64,000 bases of DNA from Hyphomicrobiales bacterium (GTDB lineage Bacteria > Pseudomonadota > Alphaproteobacteria > Rhizobiales > Xanthobacteraceae): contig JAKFVL010000021.1 of assembly GCA_021732215.1 (NCBI GenBank), forward strand, positions 15,001-79,000. The letters are read 5' to 3'. Shown here piece by piece: positions 26,296-34,314 of this stretch. The notes beneath the pieces were generated by a model. The model saw only the letters and a list, made by a program, of their open reading frames with translations. It ran no database searches and had not been told where the DNA came from. Both the position numbers and the translations under genes were made by a program. How positions within the stretch are numbered: position 1 is the first letter of the stretch; each line of letters starts with the position of its first letter.

Positions 26296-28017
26296 TTGCG
26301 CCGAAATGTCTTTCTGGCCATGGTGTTTCTTTTGCTGTCGGCCGCGCCGGCGGCAGCGGACAAGCGCGTCGCGCTGGTGATCGGCAATTCCAGCTATCAG
26401 AACGTCGGACGCCTGGCCAATCCCGCGAACGATGCCGACGCCATCACAGCGACCTTCAAGAGCGCCGGTTTCGATATCGTCGAGTCGCGGCGCGATCTTA
26501 AATCCGGCGAAACACGTCGCGTGCTGCGCGATTTCGCCGACAAGGCGCGCGATGCGGATATCGCGGTGGTCTACTATGCCGGCCACGGCATCGAGGTCGA
26601 TGGCACGAATTACCTGATCCCGGTCGATGCGGCGCTGGAGCGCGACACCGACGTCTACGACGAGGCATTGGGGCTGGATCGACTGCTCGTGACCATCGAG
26701 CCGGCCAAAAAATTGCGGCTTGTGATTCTCGATGCCTGTCGCGACAACCCGTTCTCCAAGACCATGAAGCGAACCATCGGCACGCGCGCGATCGGGCGCG
26801 GCTTCGCCAAGGTCGAGCCGTCGAGCCCGAACACGCTGATCGCATTTGCGGCCAAGGCCGGTTCGACCGCCTCCGATGGCGACAGCCGGAACAGCCCGTT
26901 CACGGCGGCGCTTGTGAAGCACATCGCGACACCGGGTCTCGATCTGCGCAAGGCGTTTGGCTTCGTTCGCGACGACGTGCTCAAACAGACGTCCAACAGA
27001 CAGGAGCCGTTTGTGTATGGCTCGCTTGGCGGCGGCGACGTGTCGCTGGTGCCTGCCGCTGCACCGTCAGCGGCCTTGCCCACACCCGCAGCCAGTCTGA
27101 ACGCTGAAGTCCGCCGGGATTACGAACTGGCCGAGAGGGTCGGCAGCAGGGAAGCGTGGGACCTTTTCATTTCGACCTATCCGTCGGGCTTCTACACCGA
27201 ACTGGCGAAGGCGCAACGCAACAAGCTAAGCGCCGAGACAGCGCGGATCGAAGCGACCGAGAAGGCGCGGCGGGCCGAGGAAGAGCGCGCCAAACTTGCT
27301 GCGGAGAAGGCTCAGAAGAACGAGCAGGAGGACGCTGCGGCGCGCGCCAAGGCAGCCGAGCAGGCGCGCCTCGCTGCCGAAAAACTGAAGCGCGAGGAAG
27401 AGGCGAAGGTCGCGGCCGCCGAGAAAGCAGTAGCCGAAAAGCTGCCAGCGCAAGTATCGGCACTCACGCCGGTATCGCCTGAGCCGAAGCCGGAATCGCT
27501 GAATCGTCAGTTGCAGGCCGAGTTGCGCCGGGTCGGTTGTCATACCAGCGCCGTCAATGACGACTGGAGCACGGCGGCCAGACGTTCGCTGGAGCAGTTC
27601 AACAAGCGTTCAGGTCTCAAGCTCGAGGTCAAGGCTGCGAGTATCGACTCGCTCGATGCTGTCCGCGGCAAGACTGCGCGGATCTGCCCGCTGGTCTGCG
27701 AGAACGGCTATCGCGCCGAAGGCGAGACGTGCGTCGAGATCGTATGCAAGGCGGGCTTCGAGGTGGGTGATGGCAACACCTGCGAACGGATCAGGCCGAA
27801 GCAGGAGGCCAAACCGGCGCCGAAGCGCGACGGGCCCGCTAAGCGCGATGAAGCGCCTGCGAAGCCCCGGCAGGCCGTATCGCAGCCTGCAACCGGCCAG
27901 ATCATCTGCAACACCGGCGGTTGCCGGCCGGTCGCCAAGGGATGCCGTCTCGTTGAAGGAAATGCCGGCAATGGTATCCGTACCAATTCGGCCGGACTGA
28001 TAGAGGTTTGCAACTGA
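26296..28017 (+). CDS. Exported caspase-fold (peptidase C14-like) protein
   Basis: A 573-residue protein with a signal peptide ending at PAAA. Residues about 22-240 are a caspase-type domain with the catalytic dyad intact: His97 in YYAGHGIEVDG and Cys148 in ILDACRDNPF. An SLGGG segment ends the domain, followed by a single tetratricopeptide-like stretch, an Ala/Glu/Lys-rich coiled coil (about 310-385), and a C-terminal half with many cysteines (CPLVCENGY, CVEIVCKAGF, IICNTGGCRP). Start TTG 26296 follows GGGGG; TTG 26278 is possible. Bacterial caspase homologues of this kind are common in Bradyrhizobium; role unknown. Confidence 0.88.
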   Translation: MRRNVFLAMVFLLLSAAPAAADKRVALVIGNSSYQNVGRLANPANDADAITATFKSAGFDIVESRRDLKSGETRRVLRDFADKARDADIAVVYYAGHGIEVDGTNYLIPVDAALERDTDVYDEALGLDRLLVTIEPAKKLRLVILDACRDNPFSKTMKRTIGTRAIGRGFAKVEPSSPNTLIAFAAKAGSTASDGDSRNSPFTAALVKHIATPGLDLRKAFGFVRDDVLKQTSNRQEPFVYGSLGGGDVSLVPAAAPSAALPTPAASLNAEVRRDYELAERVGSREAWDLFISTYPSGFYTELAKAQRNKLSAETARIEATEKARRAEEERAKLAAEKAQKNEQEDAAARAKAAEQARLAAEKLKREEEAKVAAAEKAVAEKLPAQVSALTPVSPEPKPESLNRQLQAELRRVGCHTSAVNDDWSTAARRSLEQFNKRSGLKLEVKAASIDSLDAVRGKTARICPLVCENGYRAEGETCVEIVCKAGFEVGDGNTCERIRPKQEAKPAPKRDGPAKRDEAPAKPRQAVSQPATGQIICNTGGCRPVAKGCRLVEGNAGNGIRTNSAGLIEVCN

Positions 28018-28128
28018 CGTTGCGGCCTTGGGCTGGTTATTCCTCCGCGTGAGGAAACCTTCTATAAGGGTCGCTCGTTAGTCCCAAATCTTCAGTCCCA
28101 AGTCTCTCACCACAGCGGAATTGATCCC

Positions 28129-28728
28129 ATGACCTTCACGCTTCCCGCCCTGCCGTATGCCTATGACGCCTTGGCTCCTCATATGTCCAAGGAAACGCTC
28201 GAATTTCATCATGACAAGCATCACCAGGCCTATGTCACTAACGGCAACAATCTGCTGAAAGGCAGTGAATTCGAGGGCAAATCGCTCGAGGAAATCGTGA
28301 AAGGCTCGTTCGGCAAGAATGCGCCGCTCTTCAACAATGCCGGTCAGCACTACAACCACCTGCATTTCTGGAACTGGATGAAGCCGAACGGTGGCGGAGA
28401 CAAGCTGCCGGGCAAACTGGCCAAGCAGATCGACAGCGATCTCGGCGGGCTCGAGAAGTTCAAAACCGATTTCGCAGCCGCCGGCGTCGGCCAGTTCGGC
28501 TCCGGGTGGGCGTGGCTGTCGGTGAAGAACGGCAAGCTCGAAATTTCCAAGACCGCCAATGGCGAAAGCCCGCTCGTGCATGGCGCGACCCCGATCCTCG
28601 GCGTCGACGTGTGGGAGCACTCCTACTACATCGATTATCGCAATCGCCGCCCCGACTATCTCAAGGCGTTCGTCGATCATCTGGTGAACTGGGAATACGT
28701 CGAGTCGCTGTATTCCAAGGTGGCGTGA
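28129..28728 (+). CDS. sodB: Iron superoxide dismutase
   Basis: Dismutates superoxide in the cytoplasm; 199 residues. Metal ligands are His27 (LEFHHDKHHQAYV), His77 region (NNAGQHYNHLHFW), Asp160 and His164 (ILGVDVWEHSYYIDY). The Gln of NNAGQ at the position that sets the metal preference points to iron rather than manganese. No signal peptide. It is preceded by a 110-bp leader with a TATAAG box, and followed by a dispersed palindrome. Confidence 0.95.
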   Translation: MTFTLPALPYAYDALAPHMSKETLEFHHDKHHQAYVTNGNNLLKGSEFEGKSLEEIVKGSFGKNAPLFNNAGQHYNHLHFWNWMKPNGGGDKLPGKLAKQIDSDLGGLEKFKTDFAAAGVGQFGSGWAWLSVKNGKLEISKTANGESPLVHGATPILGVDVWEHSYYIDYRNRRPDYLKAFVDHLVNWEYVESLYSKVA

Positions 28729-28760
28729 TCGATCAGATCAAACCGAAGTATCCTCCTCCA

Positions 28761-28861
28761 TTGCCGGGCATGGCCGTTCGAAGAACGGCGTAGCTTCGCT
28801 TGCCCGGCAATCCATCTTTTTGCAAAGTAGATGGATGCCCGGATCAAGGCCGGGCATGACG
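28761..28861. repeat. Dispersed intergenic palindromic repeat, copy 2
   Basis: About 101 bp, beginning TTGCCGGGCATGGCCGTTCG and ending GGCCGGGCATGACG, with inner hairpins GCCGTTCGAAGAACGGC and ATCCATC...GATGGAT. Related to the copy at 6091-6213. It separates sodB from crcB. Confidence 0.8.
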
Positions 28862-28922
28862 ATTGCGGAGGATTGCTGCTGTTCTGGTTTGGTGTTCAAG
28901 CGGCTGCGCGATACAAATAACG

Positions 28923-29297
28923 ATGACCTATCTTCTGGTTTTTCTTGGCGGTGGCATCGGCGCGACGCTGCGGCATTTGGTCAACGTGCTTTGCGCACGC
29001 ACGCTTGGCGGCGTGTTTCCGTATTCGACCTTTTTTATCAACATCTCGGGTTCGCTGGCGATGGGTCTGATCGCCGGCTATCTTGCCTTCAAGGGCGATG
29101 CGTCGCAGAACTGGCGATTGTTCCTGATGACCGGCATCCTTGGCGGTTACACCACTTTCTCGGCATTTTCGCTCGACACTGCGATGCTTTATGAGCGCGG
29201 CGAAGTCGGGCTGGCGGCGCTCTATATCGTGGGCTCCGTGGTGCTCTCGATTGCCGGTGTTTTTGCGGGGCTTGCGATCGTCCGCCAGATGGCCTGA
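28923..29297 (+). CDS. crcB: Fluoride exporter CrcB/Fluc
   Basis: A 124-residue dual-topology fluoride channel with four helices. Family marks are FLGGGIGATLRHLVN, VFPYSTFFINISGSLAMG and TGILGGYTTFSAFSLD (the TTFS pore motif). The ATG at 28923 gives the normal length; a longer reading overlaps the upstream repeat. Its TGA overlaps the next ATG (TGATG), so the permease pair is co-translated. No fluoride riboswitch was recognised in the 60-nt leader. Confidence 0.92.
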   Translation: MTYLLVFLGGGIGATLRHLVNVLCARTLGGVFPYSTFFINISGSLAMGLIAGYLAFKGDASQNWRLFLMTGILGGYTTFSAFSLDTAMLYERGEVGLAALYIVGSVVLSIAGVFAGLAIVRQMA

Positions 29298-29893
29298 TGT
29301 CCAATCCCGCCGCGCCAAAACTAAATCCTCCCGATGACGACGTACCCGCTGGGGCGCGCCCGAAGAAGCGCAAGCCGGTCCAGTGGTCGTTTGTCTTCAT
29401 CCTCGTGCTGGTCGCGGTGAGTGTTGCACTGGTCTGGCGGCGCGACGGGACGCAGGGCGTCATCACCATCTTCATGAGCGACGTCTGGCTGTTTGCCGAG
29501 ATTCTGCCGCGCGTGCTGGCGGGCTGTCTGCTCGGCGGCTTCATCGCGGCGGTGCTGCCGCACGACCGGGTATCGAAATCGCTTGGCCCGCACTCGGGCC
29601 TCAAGGGCTTGCTGATCGGTGCGGCGTTTGGCGCGATTCTGCCAGGCGGTCCGTTCACGGCTTATCCAGTCGCAAGCGCGCTGCTCGCTGTCGGCGCTGA
29701 TTTCGGCGCGACCATCGCGATGGTCGTGAGCTGGACGCTGATCGGCTACGGACGCGCGATCTCTTGGGAGTTGCCGATCATGGGTACCGAGTTCACGCTC
29801 TGGCGCATCGTCATCTCGCTGCCGATGCCGATCCTTGCCGGCGTGCTCGGGCGTTTCGTTTACGTGCGCGTCAAGGAGCGGTTCGAGCTATGA
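29297..29893 (+). CDS. PGGP-type permease, first half (ArsP/DUF318-like)
   Basis: A 198-residue membrane protein with about five helices, equal to one half of the permease family PF03773 (ArsP_1, COG0701). An N-terminal cytoplasmic stretch (NPPDDDVPAGARPKKRKP) precedes helix 1. The signature ILPGGPFTAYPVASALLAVGA (a PGGP loop) is intact. Its stop overlaps the next start (ATGA). The family moves metal or metalloid compounds in cases studied; substrate here unknown, though the downstream zinc operon suggests metal. Confidence 0.8.
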   Translation: MSNPAAPKLNPPDDDVPAGARPKKRKPVQWSFVFILVLVAVSVALVWRRDGTQGVITIFMSDVWLFAEILPRVLAGCLLGGFIAAVLPHDRVSKSLGPHSGLKGLLIGAAFGAILPGGPFTAYPVASALLAVGADFGATIAMVVSWTLIGYGRAISWELPIMGTEFTLWRIVISLPMPILAGVLGRFVYVRVKERFEL

Positions 29894-30387
29894 GCGCGCT
29901 TCTGGTCGATATCGTGCTGTGGGGCTCGGTGCTCGGCGTTGGCCTGCTGACATTCATGCGCGGCAAGCCGGTGTTTCAGGCCGCGATGAAGCAGGGCGTC
30001 GGCGATTTCATCAATATCGCACCGCGCGTCGGAATCGGCGTGATCGGTGCGGGCTTCATCGCTGCGATCATCCCGCCGGAGTTCATCATCAGTTCACTTG
30101 GACCGGACACCGGCTGGTTCGGTGTGCTGATGGCGACAATCGCAGGCGCAGCCACGCCGGGCGGCCCAGTGATCGGATTTTCGCTGGGGGCAGTCGCTCT
30201 GAAAAGCGGGGCGGGCGCACCGCAGGTGATGGCTTACGTGGTGGCGTGGGCGCTGTTCGCCTTCCAGCGCATGATCTTGTGGGAAATTCCCTTTATGCCG
30301 GCGCGGTTTGTGTGGTTTCGCGCGGCGGTGTCGCTGCCGTTTCCGTTTCTGGCTGCGGCCTTATCCATGTTGAGTGGGAAGCCCTGA
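29890..30387 (+). CDS. PGGP-type permease, second half
   Basis: A 165-residue membrane protein with four to five helices, the partner of the preceding gene. It contains the matching loop AATPGGPVIGFSLGAVALKS and a similar LGPDTGWFGVLMATI. The two halves together equal a single ArsP-type permease and are translationally coupled by ATGA, so they should form a heteromer. It ends 65 bp before the zinc operon, whose own promoter intervenes. Confidence 0.8.
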   Translation: MSALLVDIVLWGSVLGVGLLTFMRGKPVFQAAMKQGVGDFINIAPRVGIGVIGAGFIAAIIPPEFIISSLGPDTGWFGVLMATIAGAATPGGPVIGFSLGAVALKSGAGAPQVMAYVVAWALFAFQRMILWEIPFMPARFVWFRAAVSLPFPFLAAALSMLSGKP

Positions 30388-30428
30388 AACGCCTCTCCGG
30401 CAGGCGGCCTTGTCTGGACTTTCCGAGA

Positions 30429-30443
30429 TGTAATACTATAACA
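30429..30443. promoter_or_regulatory. Zur-like operator over the zinc-operon promoter
   Basis: Near-perfect palindrome TGTAATA-C-TATAACA, matching the AT-rich TGTTATA-type boxes of alphaproteobacterial Zur. It ends 8 bp before the first start codon, and the only -10-like hexamers (TACTAT, TATAAC) are inside it. Repression by zinc-loaded Zur and a leaderless or nearly leaderless first message are inferred. Confidence 0.65.
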
Positions 30444-30451
30444 TATCGCAA

Positions 30452-30649
30452 ATGGCTCACGATCACTCTCACGCGCACGACCATGCCCATCATCACGGGC
30501 ACGGTCATCACCATCATTTGCCCGGACAACCGCATCCGGCGCAGACGGCGGCGTGGTCGATCCTGCGCATGCCGCTGGTCGCCAGGGTTACCGCTGCGGT
30601 GGTGCTGAGCGCCGGGCTGTGGGCGATCGTCGTGTTGGCGATGAGGTGA
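30452..30649 (+). CDS. Histidine-rich membrane microprotein, first gene of zinc operon
   Basis: A 65-residue protein with 14 histidines in the first 28 residues (MAHDHSHAHDHAHHHGHGHH) and one membrane helix (about 42-63, VARVTAAVVLSAGLWAIVVL). The His tail would be cytoplasmic or periplasmic according to topology, and could hold several zinc ions for the transporter. Family not recognised. It is read directly beneath the Zur-like box with no ribosome site. znuC starts 2 bp after its stop. Confidence 0.75.
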   Translation: MAHDHSHAHDHAHHHGHGHHHHLPGQPHPAQTAAWSILRMPLVARVTAAVVLSAGLWAIVVLAMR

Positions 30650-30651
30650 GC

Positions 30652-31410
30652 ATGGCTGCGCAACTGCATTTCCGCGATGTCACGCTCGGCTACGACCGGC
30701 ATCCGGCCGTGCATCATCTCAGTGGCGAAGTCGCCAAAGGTTCGCTGCTGGCGGTGTGCGGTCCGAACGGCGCGGGCAAGTCGACGCTGTTTCGCGGCAT
30801 CGTCGGAATTCTCAAACCGCTTGCGGGCCAGATCGGGCTTGGCGAGGTCGCGGCGCGCGACATCGCCTATCTGCCGCAGTCCGCCGACATCGACCGCAGC
30901 TTTCCCATTTCGGTGTTCGATTTTGTCGGCACTGGCCTGTGGCGCAGCAAAGGACTGTTCGGCGGCTTCGGCAAGCCCGAGATTGCGCGCGTCGATCATG
31001 CGCTGTCGGCGGTCGGTCTCACAGGTTTCGAGAATCGTTCGATCGGCACACTCTCGGGCGGGCAGATGCAGCGCATGCTGTTTGCGCGGCTGCTGTTGCA
31101 GGATGCCCGCGTGATCGTGCTCGACGAGCCGTTCAACGCCATCGATGCCAGGACGGCCACCGACCTGATGGATCTGGTGCTGCGCTGGCACGGCGAGGGC
31201 CGCACGGTGCTGGCTGCGCTGCACGACCTCGATCTGGTGCGGCGGCATTTCCCGCAGACGCTGCTGCTGGCTCGGCAGGCGGTGGCGTGGGGCGCAACGG
31301 CGCAGACGCTCACGGCCGAGCGCCTGCTCGAAGCCCGGCGGATGTGCGAGGCGTTCGACGATGATGCGGCGGCGTGCGCGATCGATGCGCCGCCCCAGCG
31401 CGCAGCCTGA
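30652..31410 (+). CDS. znuC: Zinc/manganese ABC transporter, ATP-binding protein
   Basis: A 252-residue ABC ATPase energising zinc import. Walker A is GPNGAGKSTL, Q-loop YLPQSADIDRSFP, signature TLSGGQMQRML, Walker B VIVLDEPFNAID and H-loop ALHDLD. The Q-loop context SADIDRSFPISV is typical of Zn/Mn (ZnuC/MntB-like) ATPases. AGGTGAGC lies before the ATG at 30652; a longer in-frame reading overlaps the microprotein gene. The acidic/Cys tail (EAFDDDAAACAIDAPP) is specific to this protein. znuB starts 7 bp later. Confidence 0.93.
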   Translation: MAAQLHFRDVTLGYDRHPAVHHLSGEVAKGSLLAVCGPNGAGKSTLFRGIVGILKPLAGQIGLGEVAARDIAYLPQSADIDRSFPISVFDFVGTGLWRSKGLFGGFGKPEIARVDHALSAVGLTGFENRSIGTLSGGQMQRMLFARLLLQDARVIVLDEPFNAIDARTATDLMDLVLRWHGEGRTVLAALHDLDLVRRHFPQTLLLARQAVAWGATAQTLTAERLLEARRMCEAFDDDAAACAIDAPPQRAA

Positions 31411-31417
31411 TGCACCC

Positions 31418-32287
31418 ATGATAACCGACGCGCTGATTGCGCCTTTCACCGAGTTCGAATTCATGCGCCGCGCCTTGGCCGGCGTGATCGCGCTGTCGCT
31501 CGGCGGCGCGCCAATTGGCGTGTTCCTGATGCTGCGGCGGATGAGCCTGGTCGGCGACGCCATGGCGCATGCGATCCTGCCGGGAGCGGCGATCGGGTTT
31601 CTGCTCTCGGGGCTCAATCTGTTCGCGATGACATTCGGCGGGCTGATCGCAGGATTCGCAGTGGCAATTCTGGCGGGCGTCGTCGCGCGCGTGACCGAAC
31701 TGAAGGAAGATGCGTCGCTGGCGGCGTTCTATCTGGTGTCGCTGGCGCTCGGCGTCGCCATTGTCTCGATCAAAGGCACCAACATCGATCTCCTGCATGT
31801 CCTGTTCGGCAATGTGCTGGCGCTGGACGATCAGACCCTGATGGTCATTGCGTTCAACGCCACTGTGACGCTGATCTTGCTCGCAGTGATCTGGCGGCCG
31901 CTGGTGATCGAATGCGTTGATCCCCTGTTTCTGCGCTCGGTGAGCCGCGCTGGCGCGCCTGCGCATCTCGCTTTCATGGCGCTGGTGGTGATCAATCTGG
32001 TCAACGGCTTTCATGCGCTCGGCACGCTGCTCGCGGTCGGCCTGATGATCTTGCCTGCGGGTATCGCGCGATTCTGGACCCGCGACATCAGCGCGATGAT
32101 GCTGGTCGCGGTTCTGAGCGCGGTGGTTTCCGGCTATGCGGGGCTGGTGCTGTCTTATCTCACCAAGATTCCGTCGGGGCCGGCGATCATCCTGATCGCA
32201 GCGGTGATCTATCTGGTTTCGCTTTTGTTCGGAACGGTCGGCGGCATCATGCGCAAGCTGTTCCCCGGCCGGCATCTGGAGGCCTAA
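31418..32287 (+). CDS. znuB: Zinc ABC transporter permease
   Basis: A 289-residue membrane permease of the ABC-3 family with eight to nine helices. Characteristic segments are GVFLMLRRMSLVGDAMAHAILPG (the coupling EAA-like loop and the start of the conserved pore), SIKGTNIDLLHVLFGNVL, VNGFHALGTLLAVGLMILPA and SGPAIILIAAVIYLVSLLFG. ATG 31418 gives the normal length. It lies 7 bp from znuC and 3 bp from the binding-protein gene. Confidence 0.92.
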   Translation: MITDALIAPFTEFEFMRRALAGVIALSLGGAPIGVFLMLRRMSLVGDAMAHAILPGAAIGFLLSGLNLFAMTFGGLIAGFAVAILAGVVARVTELKEDASLAAFYLVSLALGVAIVSIKGTNIDLLHVLFGNVLALDDQTLMVIAFNATVTLILLAVIWRPLVIECVDPLFLRSVSRAGAPAHLAFMALVVINLVNGFHALGTLLAVGLMILPAGIARFWTRDISAMMLVAVLSAVVSGYAGLVLSYLTKIPSGPAIILIAAVIYLVSLLFGTVGGIMRKLFPGRHLEA

Positions 32288-32290
32288 ATC

Positions 32291-33196
32291 ATGCGTCTGT
32301 TTTGTCTTGCCTTGCTAACGCTGTTCTCGCTCCTGAGCAGCGCACCCGTTTATGCGCAGGGGAAACAACAAGACAAGCTCAACGTCGTCGTCAGTTTTTC
32401 CATACTCGGCGATCTGGTGAGAAGTGTCGGCGGTGACCAGGTCAACGTCACGACATTGGTTGGTCCCGGCGGCGACGCCCATGTCTACACGCCGACGCCG
32501 GCAGATGCGAAGCGTGTGTCCGAGGCCAAGCTCGTCGTCATCAATGGACTCGGCTTCGAGGGCTGGTTGCCCCGGCTGATCAAGGCGAGCGGCGGCAAAC
32601 CCTCTGTGATTACGGCGAGCACGGGCATCAAGCCACGGAAGCTCGCCGACGATGGACACGGTCATGGCGACGCCGATCCGCATGCATGGCAGTCGGTGGC
32701 GAATGTTCGGGCCTACGTCCTGAATATCCGCGATGCGTTGATCGCAGCGGATGCCTCGGGCGTATCGACCTATCTCACCAACGCCGATGCCTATCTGGCC
32801 GAACTGGATAAACTGGACCGTGAGGTGCGTGAGGCGGTCGCAAAATTGCCTGCCGAACGGCGCAAGGTGATTTCGACCCATGACGCCTTCGGCTATTTTG
32901 CGCAAGCCTATGGTATCGCCTTCATCGCGCCGCAGGGCGTCTCGACCGAATCCGAGGCCAGCGCCCGTGATATCGCGGCGATCATTCGCCAGATCAAGGC
33001 GCAGAAGATACCGGCGGTCTTTCTGGAAAATGTCGCTGATCCCCGGCTGATGAGGCGGATTGCCTCCGAAACCGGGGCAGCGATCGGCGGCACGCTCTAT
33101 TCCGACAGTCTGACCGACGAAAAGGGTGATGCACCCACTTACATTGGTATGGTCAGGCACAATATAAAGGCGCTTGCCAGCGCGCTCACGAACTAG
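32291..33196 (+). CDS. znuA: Zinc-binding periplasmic protein of ABC transporter
   Basis: A 301-residue cluster A-I (ZnuA-type) solute receptor. Signal peptide ends near APVYA. Metal ligands are expected at the first His in GGDAHVYTPTP, at DPHAWQSV, at the His of ISTHDAFGYFAQAYG and the Asp/Glu of the C-terminal LYSDSLTD. A short His loop (DDGHGHGDADPHAW) takes the place of the long one in E. coli ZnuA. It is part of the zinc operon, followed 50 bp later by the COG0523 gene. Confidence 0.92.
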   Translation: MRLFCLALLTLFSLLSSAPVYAQGKQQDKLNVVVSFSILGDLVRSVGGDQVNVTTLVGPGGDAHVYTPTPADAKRVSEAKLVVINGLGFEGWLPRLIKASGGKPSVITASTGIKPRKLADDGHGHGDADPHAWQSVANVRAYVLNIRDALIAADASGVSTYLTNADAYLAELDKLDREVREAVAKLPAERRKVISTHDAFGYFAQAYGIAFIAPQGVSTESEASARDIAAIIRQIKAQKIPAVFLENVADPRLMRRIASETGAAIGGTLYSDSLTDEKGDAPTYIGMVRHNIKALASALTN

Positions 33197-33246
33197 CGCG
33201 GAGCCCCTCTGTTGCCAGGGCGCGTTGGCCATGCCCTGGAGCTTTC

Positions 33247-34311
33247 ATGTCTGACGTCGCTGCCTCGAAAATCCCCGTCACCGTGCTGACCGGCTATCTC
33301 GGCGCCGGCAAGACCACACTGCTCAACCGCATCCTGTCGGAAAATCACGGCAAGAAATATGCTGTGATCGTCAACGAGTTTGGCGAGATCGGCATCGACA
33401 ACGATCTGATCATCGGCGCGGACGAAGAAGTGTTCGAAATGAACAACGGTTGCGTCTGCTGCACCGTGCGCGGCGATCTTGTTCGTATTCTCGACGGCCT
33501 GATGAAGCGCAAAGGCAAGTTCGACGCGATCATTCTGGAAACCACGGGCCTCGCCGATCCGGCGCCCGTGGCGCAGACGTTTTTCGTCGACGAGGACGTC
33601 CGTGAGAAAACCAGCCTCGATGCGGTCGTCACGGTTGCCGACGCCAAGTGGCTCAGCGCCCGGCTGAAGGATGCGCCGGAAGCCAAGAACCAGATCGCGT
33701 TCGCCGACGTCATCGTGCTGAACAAGACCGATCTGGTCAGCAAGGCGGAACTGGCTGAAGTCGAGGCCCGCATTCGCGGTATCAATCCCTACGCCAAGCT
33801 GCATCGCACAGAGCGCTGCCAGGTCGCGCTGAACGACGTGCTCGATCGCAAGGCGTTCGACCTCGATCGTATTCTGGAGATTGAGCCCGAATTCCTGGGA
33901 GAGAGCGACCATCACGACCACGACCACGATCATGATCACGACCATCATGATCATGGCCATGATCACGCGCATGGGCACGGCCACAGTCACGGCGGGCTGA
34001 AGCACTATCACGACGAGGACATGAAGTCGTTGTCGCTCAAGACCGAGAAGCCGCTCGATGCCAACAAGTTCATGCCGTGGCTGCAGGCGCTGGTTGCCAG
34101 CGATGGCCAGAGCATTCTCCGCTCGAAAGGCATCCTGTCGTTCAAGGACGACGATGATCGCTACGTGTTCCAGGGCGTGCACATGATGATCGAAGGCGAT
34201 CACCAGCGCGAATGGAAGGCGGACGAGCCGCGCGTCAGCCGGCTGGTTTTCATCGGCCGCGAATTGCCGGAGCAGAAGATCCGCGACGGCTTTGAGAAGT
34301 GCATTGCTTAA
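33247..34311 (+). CDS. COG0523 (CobW/G3E) GTPase, zinc metallochaperone type
   Basis: A 354-residue G3E GTPase. Walker A is GYLGAGKTTLLNRIL, the metal motif is NNGCVCCTVRGD (CxCC), LETTGLADPAPV and the NKTD guanine-specificity motif follow. Residues about 221-251 are a His/Asp stretch (SDHHDHDHDHDHDHHDHGHD), and a CobW_C domain closes the protein. In other bacteria Zur-controlled COG0523 proteins (ZigA, ZagA, YeiR, ZNG1 family) use GTP to deliver zinc to client enzymes. Its place in the zinc operon supports that role; the client is unknown. Confidence 0.92.
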   Translation: MSDVAASKIPVTVLTGYLGAGKTTLLNRILSENHGKKYAVIVNEFGEIGIDNDLIIGADEEVFEMNNGCVCCTVRGDLVRILDGLMKRKGKFDAIILETTGLADPAPVAQTFFVDEDVREKTSLDAVVTVADAKWLSARLKDAPEAKNQIAFADVIVLNKTDLVSKAELAEVEARIRGINPYAKLHRTERCQVALNDVLDRKAFDLDRILEIEPEFLGESDHHDHDHDHDHDHHDHGHDHAHGHGHSHGGLKHYHDEDMKSLSLKTEKPLDANKFMPWLQALVASDGQSILRSKGILSFKDDDDRYVFQGVHMMIEGDHQREWKADEPRVSRLVFIGRELPEQKIRDGFEKCIA

Positions 34312-34314
34312 GCA

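Noticed and set aside
28862-28922. Fluoride riboswitch before crcB
   Set aside because: The 60-nt leader lacks the conserved pseudoknot elements of the crcB motif, as far as can be judged by eye.
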